64,000 bases of DNA, from NCBI GenBank assembly GCA_028456385.1, contig JALNQF010000013.1, forward strand, positions 1 to 64,000, written 5' to 3'. Position 1 is the first letter of the stretch. Each line of letters begins with the position of its first letter. This document shows positions 32,896-44,759 of this stretch, piece by piece. The stretch comes from Ophiosphaerella korrae. Lineage: Eukaryota; Ascomycota; Dothideomycetes; Pleosporales; Phaeosphaeriaceae. The notes beneath the pieces were generated by a model. The model saw only the letters and a program-made list of their open reading frames with translations. It searched no databases and had not been told where the DNA came from. The translations under genes were made by a program, and so were the position numbers.

Positions 32896-34409
32896 TGCTG
32901 CTACAGTAGCTGAAGTGTCGCAGAGCGGAAATGGCGCGCTTATATAGACAAATGGTCTGTGGCTTAGGGATATGGAATGGCGAATTCTCTCTAGGACATC
33001 GCATGAATGACATGAAGCGGCCGACATGCTATGCTCACCCTAAGCCGTGGGCTGAGCATCCCCAAGCCAAAGTGATGCAGCTGAAAATAGGCACATTCCT
33101 GCAAATTCGACCGAGACCATCCCCTTACTGGAGAGCTTCTGTCATAGCGTAGACTTTGTGCATGAAAACCGTCATATCCAGATGCAGGGGCCAGCCAAAT
33201 GCCTCCAGGACACCTTGGAGAAATGAGCGGTTAGCGATGCGAGCTCCATTGGAGGGCTCTGTTCCCGAGTTAGCCGTTCTGCTTTTTGCTGTAATCTGCC
33301 TGACTGTCTCAGAAGCCCGCAGGTGGCTTTCCCATGTGATCCAGGTCTCGTTAATCAGACTCAGAGATCCCAGTCCTTTCCCCTAATCACAGGTGACGCC
33401 AGAGATCAACATCTCCCTTTTGAGAGGATGTCTCAGCTTCAAACCACTAGGTGCGGCACGGTTGCAGACTGGAAGGGGAATGGAGCCTGGAACTCGTTCA
33501 TGCGGCGCCAAAAGTTCCTGTTCTAGGCCTTTGTTCGTCCCCTGTGATGGAGACGCTGTGATGTAACGCTACCATCATGTGGATATCTATCCGGAAAATG
33601 GCAGCGCTCTGACCGCATGTACGCCTGCTGCGAGCCCAAGAATGGGTCCTAACCTGTACCTCCGCGGTCAGGTTTCCAGTAGAACAGGCACGCAGTGAGG
33701 CTTAGACAATCCAGGGCCAATCGCTTTCCCTGACTGGTTACTGCATATTCTGCGATCTTGCCAGGCTCCCAGCTGAAGGAGCATTGATACAGCTCCTAGT
33801 GAAACGATAGCGGATTGTCTCTCGCCGTATTGAGTGACTGCTGACGAGGCAGTGGCCACGAATGTCCAAGATGTGTAGGTCCACTGGGTACGACCAATTT
33901 CCGGGAAAGAAGGGGTGAGTAGCTAGGCATGACGCAAGAGGGAGAATGGGGCGGTCATCCAGAATGGATGCATTTTGAAAGATGGAGAGATCACACGCTT
34001 GACTTGCAAGAATAGGTGGGTAGAATAGATATCTAAGTGGATAGAAATGCTGGTACTCGTCGAAAGATGAACAAAGATGGCTGTAGTCGGACCATCCAGA
34101 CTGTAGGCGTTCTCCATCGTAGCTCGGGGCTGCAGATGATTTCGCACGGACCGGGCAATGCGGCGATGGTGCGGACGCTTTGGGAGAAGGAAAATGCCTC
34201 ACGGATGCAGGGAGGTACCCTAAAAGGCAGAGAGCGTGTTGGGATGAGGAGAGGATGAAGGTGGCCGAGTAAAAGAGCGAGCGAGAAGCGGTTATATGTG
34301 GTGAGGTCAGTGCACGGGCCAGATAAAAGCAGCGAGTCGCCAAGCGAGCGTCCATTTCCCGCTTCAGTAACCTCCATTTCCGGATGCAGTTTCACTCTCA
34401 CATAGATTC
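32896..34409. other. Intergenic between chromodomain gene and RIP block
   Basis: Frames up to 205 codons exist (33738-34355 minus), but composition and competing frames do not support a gene. The sequence is of ordinary base composition up to about 34400 and then changes abruptly to RIP-type sequence. Confidence 0.45.
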
Positions 34410-34449
34410 CTTATAATATAATGTTTAATAAGATACTCTTCTATAAAGA

Positions 34450-36950
34450 AGGAGTAGAAGCTTAATCTTAAAAGCTTTTAGAACTTAAGACTTATAAGCT
34501 CGTTAATAAGTTGTATAAAAATAAGCTATATACTATAGGAGAGGTCTATAAAGATATATTTAACTAGCTCTAAGAAGTAGTATAGGCGCCTAAAAGCTAG
34601 GAGTAAGGAAAGTACCTAGTATAAGATCTAGGGGGTAATACTCTATATAAAGCTAAGAGTATAGCTAGCTAGCTAGCTCCTTTAGTAGAATAGGAAGTAG
34701 ACCCTATATAGGTAGCAAGCTTAGCTAGTAAGCTATAAGGAATTAACGTAGAGTAATCTAAGTATATAGGCCTTTAAACTCTAGAGTAAATACCTAAGCC
34801 TAGAGTATATTAATAATAGGATATTAGTCTAGATTAAATTAATTAACGTAGTAGAGTATCTAAGAGTCCTTAGGAAGTATACTCTACTAGTAAAGTAGAC
34901 CTAGAGTAGCTAATAGATAAGTATAAAACTTATTAAACTACTACTTACTAAGTAGCTATATCTTCTAAAGCTCCTCTAGATAAAGTAGTAGAAGGAGCTC
35001 TAAAACGCTATACGCGTAAATAGTAGCTAGTACTAATATATACAAGTAGGAGACTCTAAAATAAGGACCTAGAAAATAGAACTAGGGGCTTAGGTATATA
35101 CTTATTATTATATAAACCTAAGTAGGAAAAGTAGAGTAGTATTCTTAATAAGCTACTCTCTAGAGCCTTTATAGCTTAAGACGTAAATAAAGAGCTTATA
35201 GTAGTATACGCTATAATCGCTATAGCTATATACTTAGTACTCTATACTAAACTACTATAAGCTCGAATATATAGAGATAAGCTCTTAAAAGAACTACGAA
35301 CTTAGAAGGATCTCTATATATACTAATATAAGTAGCTCTTTAAGTAAGCTATATAGAAAGAGATTAATATACTACTCTTTATAGGAACTTAGGAAGAGAT
35401 AGAGCGCTTATAAATTAGTAATTACTTACTACTACTTAAGTAAGTATTTACCTATAAGCTTAATTAAGATAGTTACTTTCTAAAGTATAAACCTTAGATT
35501 ATAGTAAGAGGAGACTTATAAGTAATTGATTTAATATAGTTAACCTATACTACTACGCTTGCAGCTCGCTCTTTTTATATAGTAATAGTAATTATAATAT
35601 AGTTTAATCTTAAGATAACTTAGTATAACGTTATTAGAGCTTTCCTCTATACTTATAGAGAGTACTAGCTAGTAGTAATCTATAAACTACTAGATAGATT
35701 TAAAGTAGCTAGAAAGTATATTAAGCTTAACTAAGCTCTATATAGACTTAAAGACTTACCTCTACTCTAGTATAAGGAGCTCTCTTAAATACTTAAGAAG
35801 GTAGGGCTCTTAGTATTAAAAGAGGAGCCTTACCTCTTCTTTAATAAGGAATATAAGATTCTCCTACTCTTCTACGTTAATAATATACTAGTAATAAACT
35901 ATAAGAACTATTACTTAGATACTTAAAGGATTATTAAGATAATTAAGAGATCTTATAATATTAAAGATAAAGGTCTAGTAAGCTAGTTCCTAGGAGTATA
36001 AGTAATAAGAGATTACTTAAAGAGGACTATTATACTTATATATAATAAGTATATTAATAAGATTATAAAGAGATTTAATCTAGTAAGCTTAGTACTATTC
36101 CTAGCTACTCTACTACCTTAAGAGGAGCTTTAGAGAAGCTAAGGAGAGGCTTTAAAGTATAAGATTAAAGAGTACTAAGAGTATATTAGCTTAATACTCT
36201 ATACTATAATTATAGTATACCCTAATATAGCTTTTACTACCTTAAAGCTCTCTTATTATCTTATAAACCTAAGTAAGGAGTACCTTAAAGCTATAAACTA
36301 GGTTATAATATATCTATACTAAACTTACTACTACGTAATTTAGTATAGCTAATATAATAGAGTAGAGCTTCTTATCTATAGAGACGCCTTATTTATAGAT
36401 AATCTAGTAATATACTACTTATCTTAAGACTATATTATAACTCTTTTTAAAGGAGTAATTATTTAGAGAGCTACTTATTAAGTAATAGTAACTACTTTAA
36501 TAATAGAAGCTAAGCTCCTTATTCTTAAATATATAAGTAAAGAAGTAATAGCTCTTAAGAGACTATTTAAGGAGCTTACTCTTAATTTAGGAGCTACCTA
36601 GAATATATTCTATAATAACTAGTAAATAATTTAACTTATAGTAGGTTAAAATAAGCGCGTAATAATATATTTACGCTATATCGATATATAAAATATATAG
36701 CTATACTAAGAGTATACTAAAGGCTCTTTTTAAGTCTTATATATACTAATAAACGAGATACTAGCTAATAGATTAATAAAGTACTTACTAAAGTAGTAGT
36801 TTAAGAGGTTTAAAGCTTAACTAAACTTAAAAGATATAAGAGAGGAGCTTAAGCTAAGGTATTATAAGAGTAGAGTATATAGAGTATAGAGAAGAGTTTA
36901 AATTAAAGAGCTAAAGCTCTAGAGCTAAAGCCCTATTATATAAATAGGGT
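34450..36950 (+). mobile_element. Degraded Ty1/copia retrotransposon (RT-RNase H part)
   Basis: The plus-strand frame shows a copia reverse transcriptase core: LLLFYVNNILV at 35861-35893, where the catalytic YVDD has become YVNN by G-to-A change. KDKGLVS-stop-FLGV follows (family YGIKDLG...FLGI), then RNase H with DALFIDNLV and a T-A-E-like EAKLLILKYISKEVIALKRL. A sequence like the start of an LTR (GTAACGAGCTTAC, with TATATAAAGG about 45 bp later) begins near 36945. The 5' end cannot be placed. Confidence 0.65.
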
Positions 36951-38390
36951 AACGAGCTTACTAAAGAGAGCTATTATACGTAGATAATATATAAAGGCCT
37001 CTTTAACTTACTTATCCCTAGGTAGTAGAGTAGTAGTAGTAGTAACTAGCTACCTAGTAGTAGTAAGAGTAGTAGTAGTAGCTTTAGTAGTAGAGGTAGT
37101 AGGGGTAGTAGCGTAAGAGGGACTAGGGGCAGCGCTAGGCGTAATAGGGTAAGATGCGCTAAAGAGTATAGGGGATAGGAAGTAAGCTAGTAGAGGTAGT
37201 AGTAGAGAAGGTAGAGAGGGAGTAAAGCGCCCTAGCGTCTACTATACCCTCTTAAGCTTTAGCGCAAAGTAAAGCTTATACCTTAGCTAGGCTAATTTAG
37301 AGGTACTAGCCTTTAGTAAATAGTAGAGGGTAGATATAAGTACTATAGTAGTAGGAGTAGTAAGAAGACTACTAAAAATTAATAGTTAGTACTACTAACT
37401 ATTAAAAGATAGGATAAAGCTCTATTAAAAGCTATTTAAGTATATTTAAGAGCTACTAAAGCTTATTTAAGAGTTATAATTAAAGCTTATAAGAGGAAAG
37501 AAGTTACTTATATAGGCTTATACTTATACTTATAGGTATAGCGCGTATAGCATAGACTCTCCCTAATAGAGTTATAGTACTCTTTAAGAGAGGTACCTAC
37601 TAAAGTACTTTTAACGTAGCTAAGGTAGAGCTCTGCCTAGAGAGTACTATACTCTAGGAGAGAGGAAGAGAGTAATAGAGGTAAGGTAGGGGGGGAGGTA
37701 TAGGTAGAGGTAGTATAACGAGCTTATTACTACTTCTCCTTCCTCTTCTTCTTCTTCTTCTCTTTAGTAGTAGTAGCTTCTTCTTTATAGCGCGCTTTAG
37801 TAACGCGTAGGCGCGTAGAGGTAACTAATTAAGTCTATATAGGAGTTAGTATAGAGCTTATAGAATAGGGATAAGAGCTAAGGAGCCTATAGGAACGTAT
37901 AGAGTATACGCTAAATAATAACTTATAGGACGTAGTATAGTAATTTATAAGGTTTAGTAAAGTAGAAGGCTTATAGTTTACTCTACGCGCGTATATTACG
38001 TGCGCGCGCTAAGGCCTAAGCTTATAATAGGTAAAATTATAAGAAACTAAGGTTTTAAGTAAGTTTAGATAGACCCTAAAAATTATAGCTACGCAGCTCG
38101 CCTAGGGGGTATATTATAATTGAGCTTAGCTTAACCTTAGTTATAGAGATATTAGGTATATCTAATATCTACGAGCTTAACTTAATATAGAGGAGCGTAG
38201 CTTAATAGAGGAGTACGCGAGTACGTATTACGTAAGTAAGCTATTCGAGCTTCCTATATATATATATAGCGCTCTCTCTATATAGCTTTAAATTAATAAT
38301 CTATCTCCTACTTATTCCTAAGCTACTCGACTTATAATACTTACTATATATACTCTATAGTATATAATAGCTAGAGCTACTATATAGGGA
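36951..38390. other. RIP sequence with purine-rich and simple repeats
   Basis: No retrotransposon frame recognised. It contains GTA/TAG trinucleotide-rich stretches and CTT/TTC runs (37730-37780). Confidence 0.4.
37025..37115 (+). repeat. Imperfect GTA/TAG trinucleotide repeat
   Basis: Repeated AGTAGTAGTAG words broken by single changes. This may be an old trinucleotide repeat converted by RIP (for example from CAG/TGG). Confidence 0.6.
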
Positions 38391-38399
38391 TATATAAGT

Positions 38400-39009
38400 A
38401 TTAGAAATAAGAAAAAGAGAAATACTTAAAGTAGCTAGTAATACTTTATTTACTAATAATACTCTAGACTATAAGAACTTATAAGAATATATAATTAAAC
38501 TATTTAGAGACTTTATAGTATAGGGAGTAAGTAAATAAGATATAGTAACTACTTTAACTACTAAAGCTAAACTATTAACCCTCGTATAAGTTATAAAAGA
38601 AGCTATCTTTATATTATAACTCTTATAAGAACTTAAGGTTACTTAATTTAACTTACTAATTATAATTAAATATAATAATATTTAAACTATCTAACTAGTT
38701 ACTAAAGAGATAGCTAAGCTCTAAACTAAGCTAAGGTATATTAATATCTATAACTACTAGCTTAGATAAGAAGTATTAAATAGAATACTATAGATTAAGT
38801 ATATATATATAGAGAAGATAATTATAGATAGACTTATAAAGGTATTACTATTAAATAAATAGACTAAATTCCTTAAATAACTTAAGCTTATAGAATAATA
38901 CTAGTTAACTCTAGATAACGCCTAATCTTAACTAGAAGAGATCTAAGAATAGCTTAAATTAATAATATTAGCTCTAGCTAATAACTAATAGTTTTTAGCT
39001 AAGAGGGTA
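38400..39009 (+). pseudogene. Ty1/copia RNase H fragment
   Basis: The frame reads ASNTLFTNNTLDYKN, then VTTLTTKAKLLTL, then a LRYINIYNY-type C-terminal segment, matching the end of the copia polyprotein at 53430-53900 in this window. It lies directly upstream of a sequence with LTR-like termini. Confidence 0.6.
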
Positions 39010-39324
39010 TATTAGATTAGATAATAATTAAGATAGTAATCGAGATAGGTACGCGTATATATACGCTACTAGCGCTACTAGCTAAGTAAGCTAAATTAAA
39101 CTATACTATACTAGTATAACTATAGATATTACTTTAATAGGAGAGCTATAATTAAATAATACGCTAGCTTAATAAAGAGGGATTCTAGAGTATAAGAGTA
39201 ATCTAGGAACTTTCTAAAGTATATTAAGAGTAGTAGAAAGAGTAGATAATAAATAGAATAATTAATTAATTTAATTAATCCTATTAATTATATTAATTAT
39301 TTTAAGTAACCTTTAAATCTAATA
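39010..39324 (+). repeat. Probable RIP-mutated copia LTR
   Basis: Starts TATTAGATTAG and ends AATCTAATA, the RIP-converted forms of the usual TGTTGG...CCAACA ends of copia LTRs. It directly follows the RNase H fragment as a 3' LTR should. Length 315 bp. It contains a YR-rich stretch with CGCG. Its 5' partner was not found. Confidence 0.45.
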
Positions 39325-40073
39325 ATTATATTCTTTCTATAGAGAGTATAAGTATAAATCTTTCTCCTAAATTTATAGTTAATTACTATTATCTAATATT
39401 TTTAAGAACTATATACTAGTATATTAAATAGATTCTATACTATACTCTAATATAACCTTAGTAATTACTTTTATTTCTATCTTAAGATTACTTATTATAT
39501 ATTTATAACTATATAATACTTATATTTTAGTCGCGTAGTACTACTAATCCTTATATTCTAAGTATTCTTAACTAGAGTTTATAGAGCTACTAGTCCTAAG
39601 TAACTAGATCTCTAATACTAGAACTCTTTACTATATACTCTTAAGTAAATTATCTAGGAATTAAGCCTTCTTTTTAGTTAAATTATATTTAGTATAGTAG
39701 AGTAGAGCTTAACTAGTATATATTTAATAAAAGTAAGGTTATACTTACTCTTAAATCTTACTAGTAATACTTATTTCTACTATTTCTATATATAAAGTTA
39801 AATTAAGTTTTAAATACTATAGTCTAACTCTCTTAAGTAGAGCTTCTAATATAATATTTAGATAAAAGTAAGGTATAACTATAATATTATAGAGAGTTAT
39901 ATCTTTTATATATAGGTAGTCCTTTTACTCTATTAAGTACTTCTTTAAGTACTAAAGTAGCTTTTCCTACTACTAAGAAAGACTAGGTTCCTACTTTAAT
40001 ATAGTTATTACTTCTAGCTTTTATAAATATTCTAGGTATAAGGAGCTTCTCTATATTAGCTAGGTATAATATA

Positions 40074-40809
40074 GTTTACTATCGAGCGCCCTACCCTACC
40101 GAGTGCTCTACCCTAATTTACTAGTAAAAATTAATAAATTACTACCTAATATCTCTAGAATAACTATGTAGATTTAGCTAGAAATTTTACTAGTAATAGA
40201 TATATATATATTCTATAATCTATTAGAATTTATAGTTAGTATCTCTAATATTACGTAAGCTATTAGAGCTTAAAGTAAATATTTCTACTATTAATACTTT
40301 CTTATATAACTATTAAACCGATATAGCTATAGCTTTAAAATTTTGAATATAGATTTTAATTATATTAAATAAAATTATTTAAAAGTAAGGTAGGCTATAC
40401 TAGATTAGGATTAGTACCTATAAGGGTTAGAAGGATTAAGCGAGATAGTCTTCTATCTTTAATAACTTAGTTAATATAGAAGATATCTCGATATAAATTT
40501 AATATAAGGTGTAAAATATATAGTTCTATATATAGTAAAGGTTATAGCTAATTATTATTAGAATCTATAAAGTTATTAAGTAAAAACTAGTTTCTTAAGC
40601 TACTCTACTTCTTAAGCTAATAGCTTATATAATATTAGAGGTACTAACTATAAATTTTAATAGATTATAGAATATATATATATCTATTACTAGTGGAATT
40701 TCTAGCTAATACTACCTAGTCGTTCTAGAGATATTAGGTAGTAATTTATTAATTTTTACTAGTAAATTAGGGTAGAGTACTTAGTAGGGTAGGGCGCTCG
40801 ATAGTAAAC
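40074..40809. mobile_element. Non-autonomous DNA transposon with ~200-bp inverted repeats and TA duplication
   Basis: The left arm starts GTTTACTATCGAGCGCCCTA and the right arm ends in its reverse complement, GGGCGCTCGATAGTAAAC. Similarity continues inward for about 200 bp on each side (for example AATTTACTAGTAAAAATTAA facing TTAATTTTTACTAGTAAATT). TA at 40072-40073 and 40810-40811 is the target duplication. The 736-bp element has no coding content, so I call it a MITE-like deletion derivative of the pogo/Tc1 type. Confidence 0.75.
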
Positions 40810-42828
40810 TACGTTACTACTACTCTATTATTAATAATTATACTATCTTAAAGTAAGTAGGAGTTAAAAGATATTATATTATATACTCTATAAATATTCT
40901 AAAGTATAAGTATAGAGTTTAGGAGTACTATAGTAATAGAAATTAAGTAGTTAATTATTCTAAGGCTTTTATTTATTTAGTCTAACTTAATTTAACCTTT
41001 ATTAATAAAGTAAGCTTTAAAGGTTTTAAACTTAAGAAGCTCTATTTAAAAGAGGATTAATTCTTTTAACTTTAGTATAATCTTTAAAGATTTACTATTA
41101 AGTACTTTATTAACTTTCTTATATTAGGTAGCTAGCTAGTAGTATACTTTATTATATAGGTAATCTAATAGTTTATTCTTATTAGAGCTTAGCTTTAACC
41201 TATTTAGAGCTTCTCTAAATATTATAAAAACTCTACTACTTCTAGTTAGTCTATATAAAGCTTAGTCTTATAATAGAGTTAAGAATATAGTTAAGATCTT
41301 AACTAGTATAAACTCTATTTTTCTAAGTACTACTACTTAAGTAATTTATTAATTTATAGAATAAACTTAGTTTAGAGTAATCTTTATATTAAGAGTATTA
41401 TAGAAATCTTAGATTATAAGATACCTCTTAATATTAGTAATTTTATAAGCTTTTACTTTTATATATAGGTTTCTTTACTTAGTATAAAAATAAGCTATCT
41501 TCTTCTAGTATAATAATAAATATTCTAAAATTAATAAGCTAGCCTATACTCTATAGAGGTTTAGACTAACTCTAGAAGCTATATAGTATAGTATAATATA
41601 CTAGTACTATAACCTCCTATTAACCTAGTATATTTAAGGCTACTCCTAAAGTACCTACTTAAATATAATTACTACCTAATAAGGCTAAGACTCTAGATAA
41701 TTACTATAACTATAGTAAGCTAGAGTATTTTACTAATAAATATACTAAGCCTTATATCTAATATATTAATATAATAGAAGATAGTAGGTTTAAGAATACT
41801 ATAGAAGAATAAGACTTAGATATATTATAGTAGAGAAATAATAATACCTAGGAGAATATCTTTTTCTAGGTATAAGTAGATATAATATATCTAACTTTTC
41901 CTTAACTAAATTATTTAAAGGTTCTTATTTTCTTATATCTATAGTTCTATATTAGAATAGCCTAGATATCTAGCTCTAATCCTTAGTCGATATAGGTACT
42001 TAAGGCTACTTATTTCTAAATTCTAAAATTACTTCTTTAATTTCTACTACTCTCTAGTAACTAATCTAAAAGCTACCTTATAAGGTTTAGGTATAAGGCT
42101 TTAAGGACTAAATCTCCTCTAATATTACTAAGTATATTTACTTCTACCTAAATATTAATAGCTATAAGATCTTTAACTATCCTTTTATTATCCTAGATCT
42201 AGGTACTTAGGACTATATTATTAGAATTTAATAGCTTTAATACTACTAAATATAGCTTAATATAGAGTACCTCTAGATAGTATAGCTACTTAAGTATTTA
42301 AAGTTATATAATCCTTTTCTTCCTATCTCTATATAACTATATTAACCTATATTATAAGATATAGTCCTTATAGATATTAAGTAATAAGATACCTTATAGG
42401 AAAAAAAGGAGTTTTAGATCTCTAATAGCCTTAGTTTAATTAATAGAATTTAAGAGATACTTAAGCTATTATTAGCTTATTATATTATAAGACTACTATA
42501 TCTAATAGCCCCTCTAAAGTAATTATAACTTCCTACTAATACTACTCTAATTCTCTAGATTACCTTTATTTTAGTAAATTCTTTCTACTTTAATATAAAG
42601 AAACTTAGAAATAAGTTTTTTACTATAAGCTTATATAAAATTAGTTAACTAATTAATAATTATATTAGTTATAATAATATAGAAAACTCTAAGCTAGTTA
42701 AGAAACCTCTACTACCTAAATATACTCTATATAGAGATATATTTAGTAAGATAACTACTAACTAACTTCTACCTTATTACCTATATAATTATAGGATTAT
42801 ACTAGAGGAACTACTACTAAATATATAT
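40810..42828. other. RIP sequence, possibly gypsy gag/protease region
   Basis: No motif is secure. It lies directly upstream of, and on the same strand as, the gypsy reverse transcriptase, so it may hold the degraded gag-protease part of that element. Confidence 0.35.
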
Positions 42829-43690
42829 AGCCTACTATATAAGTTAGCTAAGAAGTAACTTAAGGCTATTAAGGTATATATATAGAAGTATCTTTAGAAG
42901 AGATTTATAGAGGTAAGCTAAAGTCCTTTTACTTTACCTCTCCTATATATTAAGAAGCTAAATAGTAGATAGTATATATATATAGACTATTAGAAGTTAA
43001 ATACTCTAACTAGAAAGGATTTATACCTAATACTATATATAGACGAGTTACTAGCCTACCTCTTAAAGGCTAAGATCTTTACTAAGTTTAATATCTAAGC
43101 TACCTTTAATAAGATTAGAATAGATCTATCTTTAGAAGAGTATACTACTTTCTAAACCTACTATAGAATATATAAGTATAAGATATTACCTTTTAGACTA
43201 TATAATAGTCCTACTACTTATTAGAGATATATAAATAATATATTTATTAACTACCTTAATAAGTTCTATATTACCTACCTAGATAATATCCTAATCTACT
43301 TTAAAGACTCTTAGACCTACTATATCTATATATATAAAGTCCTTAAAAGACTTTAAGTAGTAGGCCTTTAGGTAGATATATAGAAAAGTAAAATTTATAT
43401 TATATATATAAAGTATCTAGGATATATACTAACTAATAAAGGAATTAAGGTAGACTCTAATAAGGTAGAAGTACTCTATAACTAAGCTAAACTAACTATA
43501 ATTACTAGTATTAATTCCTTCTTAGAATTTACTAGATTTTATTATTAATTCGTTAAGGATTTTTTATATATTATAAAACCTATACTTATTCTATAGAGCC
43601 CTATAGTCTAGTTTTAATAGACTATAGAATACTAATAGTTATTCGATAAAATTAAATTAGTACTACTTACTATCCTAATACTATTATAGT
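42829..43690 (+). pseudogene. Ty3/gypsy reverse transcriptase, 5' part of split element
   Basis: The frame with TAG/TAA read through shows LLYKLAKK-stop-LKAIKVYI, then SPFTLPLLYIKKLN, IYIDY-stop-KLNTLTRKD, ILPFRLYNSPTTY and YLDNILIYFKDS (YLDD changed to YLDN; 43276-43287). KYLGYILTNKGIKVDSNKV and FLEFTRFYY-stop-FVKDF follow. This is the standard order of a Ty3/gypsy reverse transcriptase. The frame stops resembling gypsy at about 43690 and resumes with RNase H at about 54590 beyond the inserted copia element. Confidence 0.8.
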
Positions 43691-43915
43691 ATTTATATAC
43701 TCGATACTCTTCTAGGGCCTAAAGGCCTATTAGCCTATAATTATAAGACCTAGATTATAAACTCCTAGTTTATAACATTATTTCTTCTTATACTATATAA
43801 ATATACCTTAATATATTTAACGCTCTTCTAATCTCTAAGAGCCTACTAAGGTAAGAGTTAATATCCCTTTTAACTTTATTTTCTTCTACTCTACTAAACT
43901 CTTAGTACCTCTTTC

Positions 43916-44395
43916 TATTAGATTTATAGGTAAGCTAAAATCGAACTTAATTATCTACTACTAGATAAAAGCGTTATTATAAGACTATCTAAGACTATAT
44001 CTAAGATTATAGCTAGTATAGCTAGTAGAGCTAGTATAGCTAATATAGCTAATATAACTAGTAAAGCTAATATCTAATAGCTTATAGTATTATAGATAAG
44101 CTATACCGAACTAGTACTATTAAATAACTATATTAAGTTAACCTAACTCCTTAATAAGAGATAATAGATCTCTACTCTCTAAACTAAGAGACCTTAATAA
44201 GCGTAGTAGAGATAGATATATAAACTAGGAGAAAGTATAGTAGATAGAATAATTAAGAGTAGAATATTAATAGATAATAATTAAGAGCGATTATAGATAA
44301 TTAATTAATTATTTACTATATTATTTATTATAGTCTTTTATTATATACCTTATTCCTATACTATATACCTATTAAAACCTATCGAAAATCTAATA
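43916..44395 (+). repeat. 5' LTR of nested copia element
   Basis: Starts TATTAGATTTATAGGTAAGC and ends ATCGAAAATCTAATA. It is nearly identical to the copy at 54020-54485 apart from RIP-type transitions and a short length difference. Confidence 0.8.
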
Positions 44396-44408
44396 ATTAA
44401 GAGTCTTA

Positions 44409-44464
44409 CTACCTTAACCGAATTAAGCTAAACTAACTACCTTAACCGAATCGAGCTAAACTAA
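44409..44464 (+). repeat. 28-bp direct duplication
   Basis: Two adjacent copies of CTACCTTAACCGAATTAAGC-TAAACTAA, differing at two positions. Confidence 0.7.
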
Positions 44465-44690
44465 TAACTAAAATAAGTTAAGCTAATTAGTATATAAACC
44501 TATAGAAATTAGGTAGACCTAACTTCTATTAATTAGCTAGTTCTAACTAGCGCGCTCTATAATTAGTCCCTAGCGCGCCCTACTAAACTTTAACTTTTAA
44601 TATCTTAACTAAGTTAAGCTAATTATTAATTAAGACTATAAAAAGGAACTAAATCTATAGTAAATTATCGCTATAGATTTAGTCCTAGTA

Positions 44691-44759
44691 GGTATACTAA
44701 GATTCGAACTTAGGACCTTTATAGTATAACTATAACGCGCTACTACTATACTATATACC
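44691..44759 (-). tRNA. RIP-mutated tRNA-like relic
   Basis: On the minus strand the 69 bases fold as a tRNA. The acceptor arms are GGTATAT and GTATACC. The T arm CTAAG-TTCGAAT-CTTAG is perfect. The anticodon stem TTATA/TATAA has a 7-base loop GTTATAC (anticodon TAT as it stands). The D arm (TATAGTAGTAGCGCG) no longer pairs well, as expected if C-to-T changes hit it. I take it for a dead tRNA or tRNA-derived sequence inside the copia region, 296 bp past the LTR, not a working gene. The original identity cannot be stated. Confidence 0.4.

Noticed and set aside
33738..34355. 205-codon minus-strand ORF
   Set aside because: Overlaps other open frames, has no motif and shows no intron signals; low-complexity Ser/Pro/His-rich chance frame beside the RIP block.
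37025..37115. TAG-rich tract as a telomere-like or regulatory repeat
   Set aside because: The unit is irregular and the composition is explained by RIP acting on an older trinucleotide repeat.
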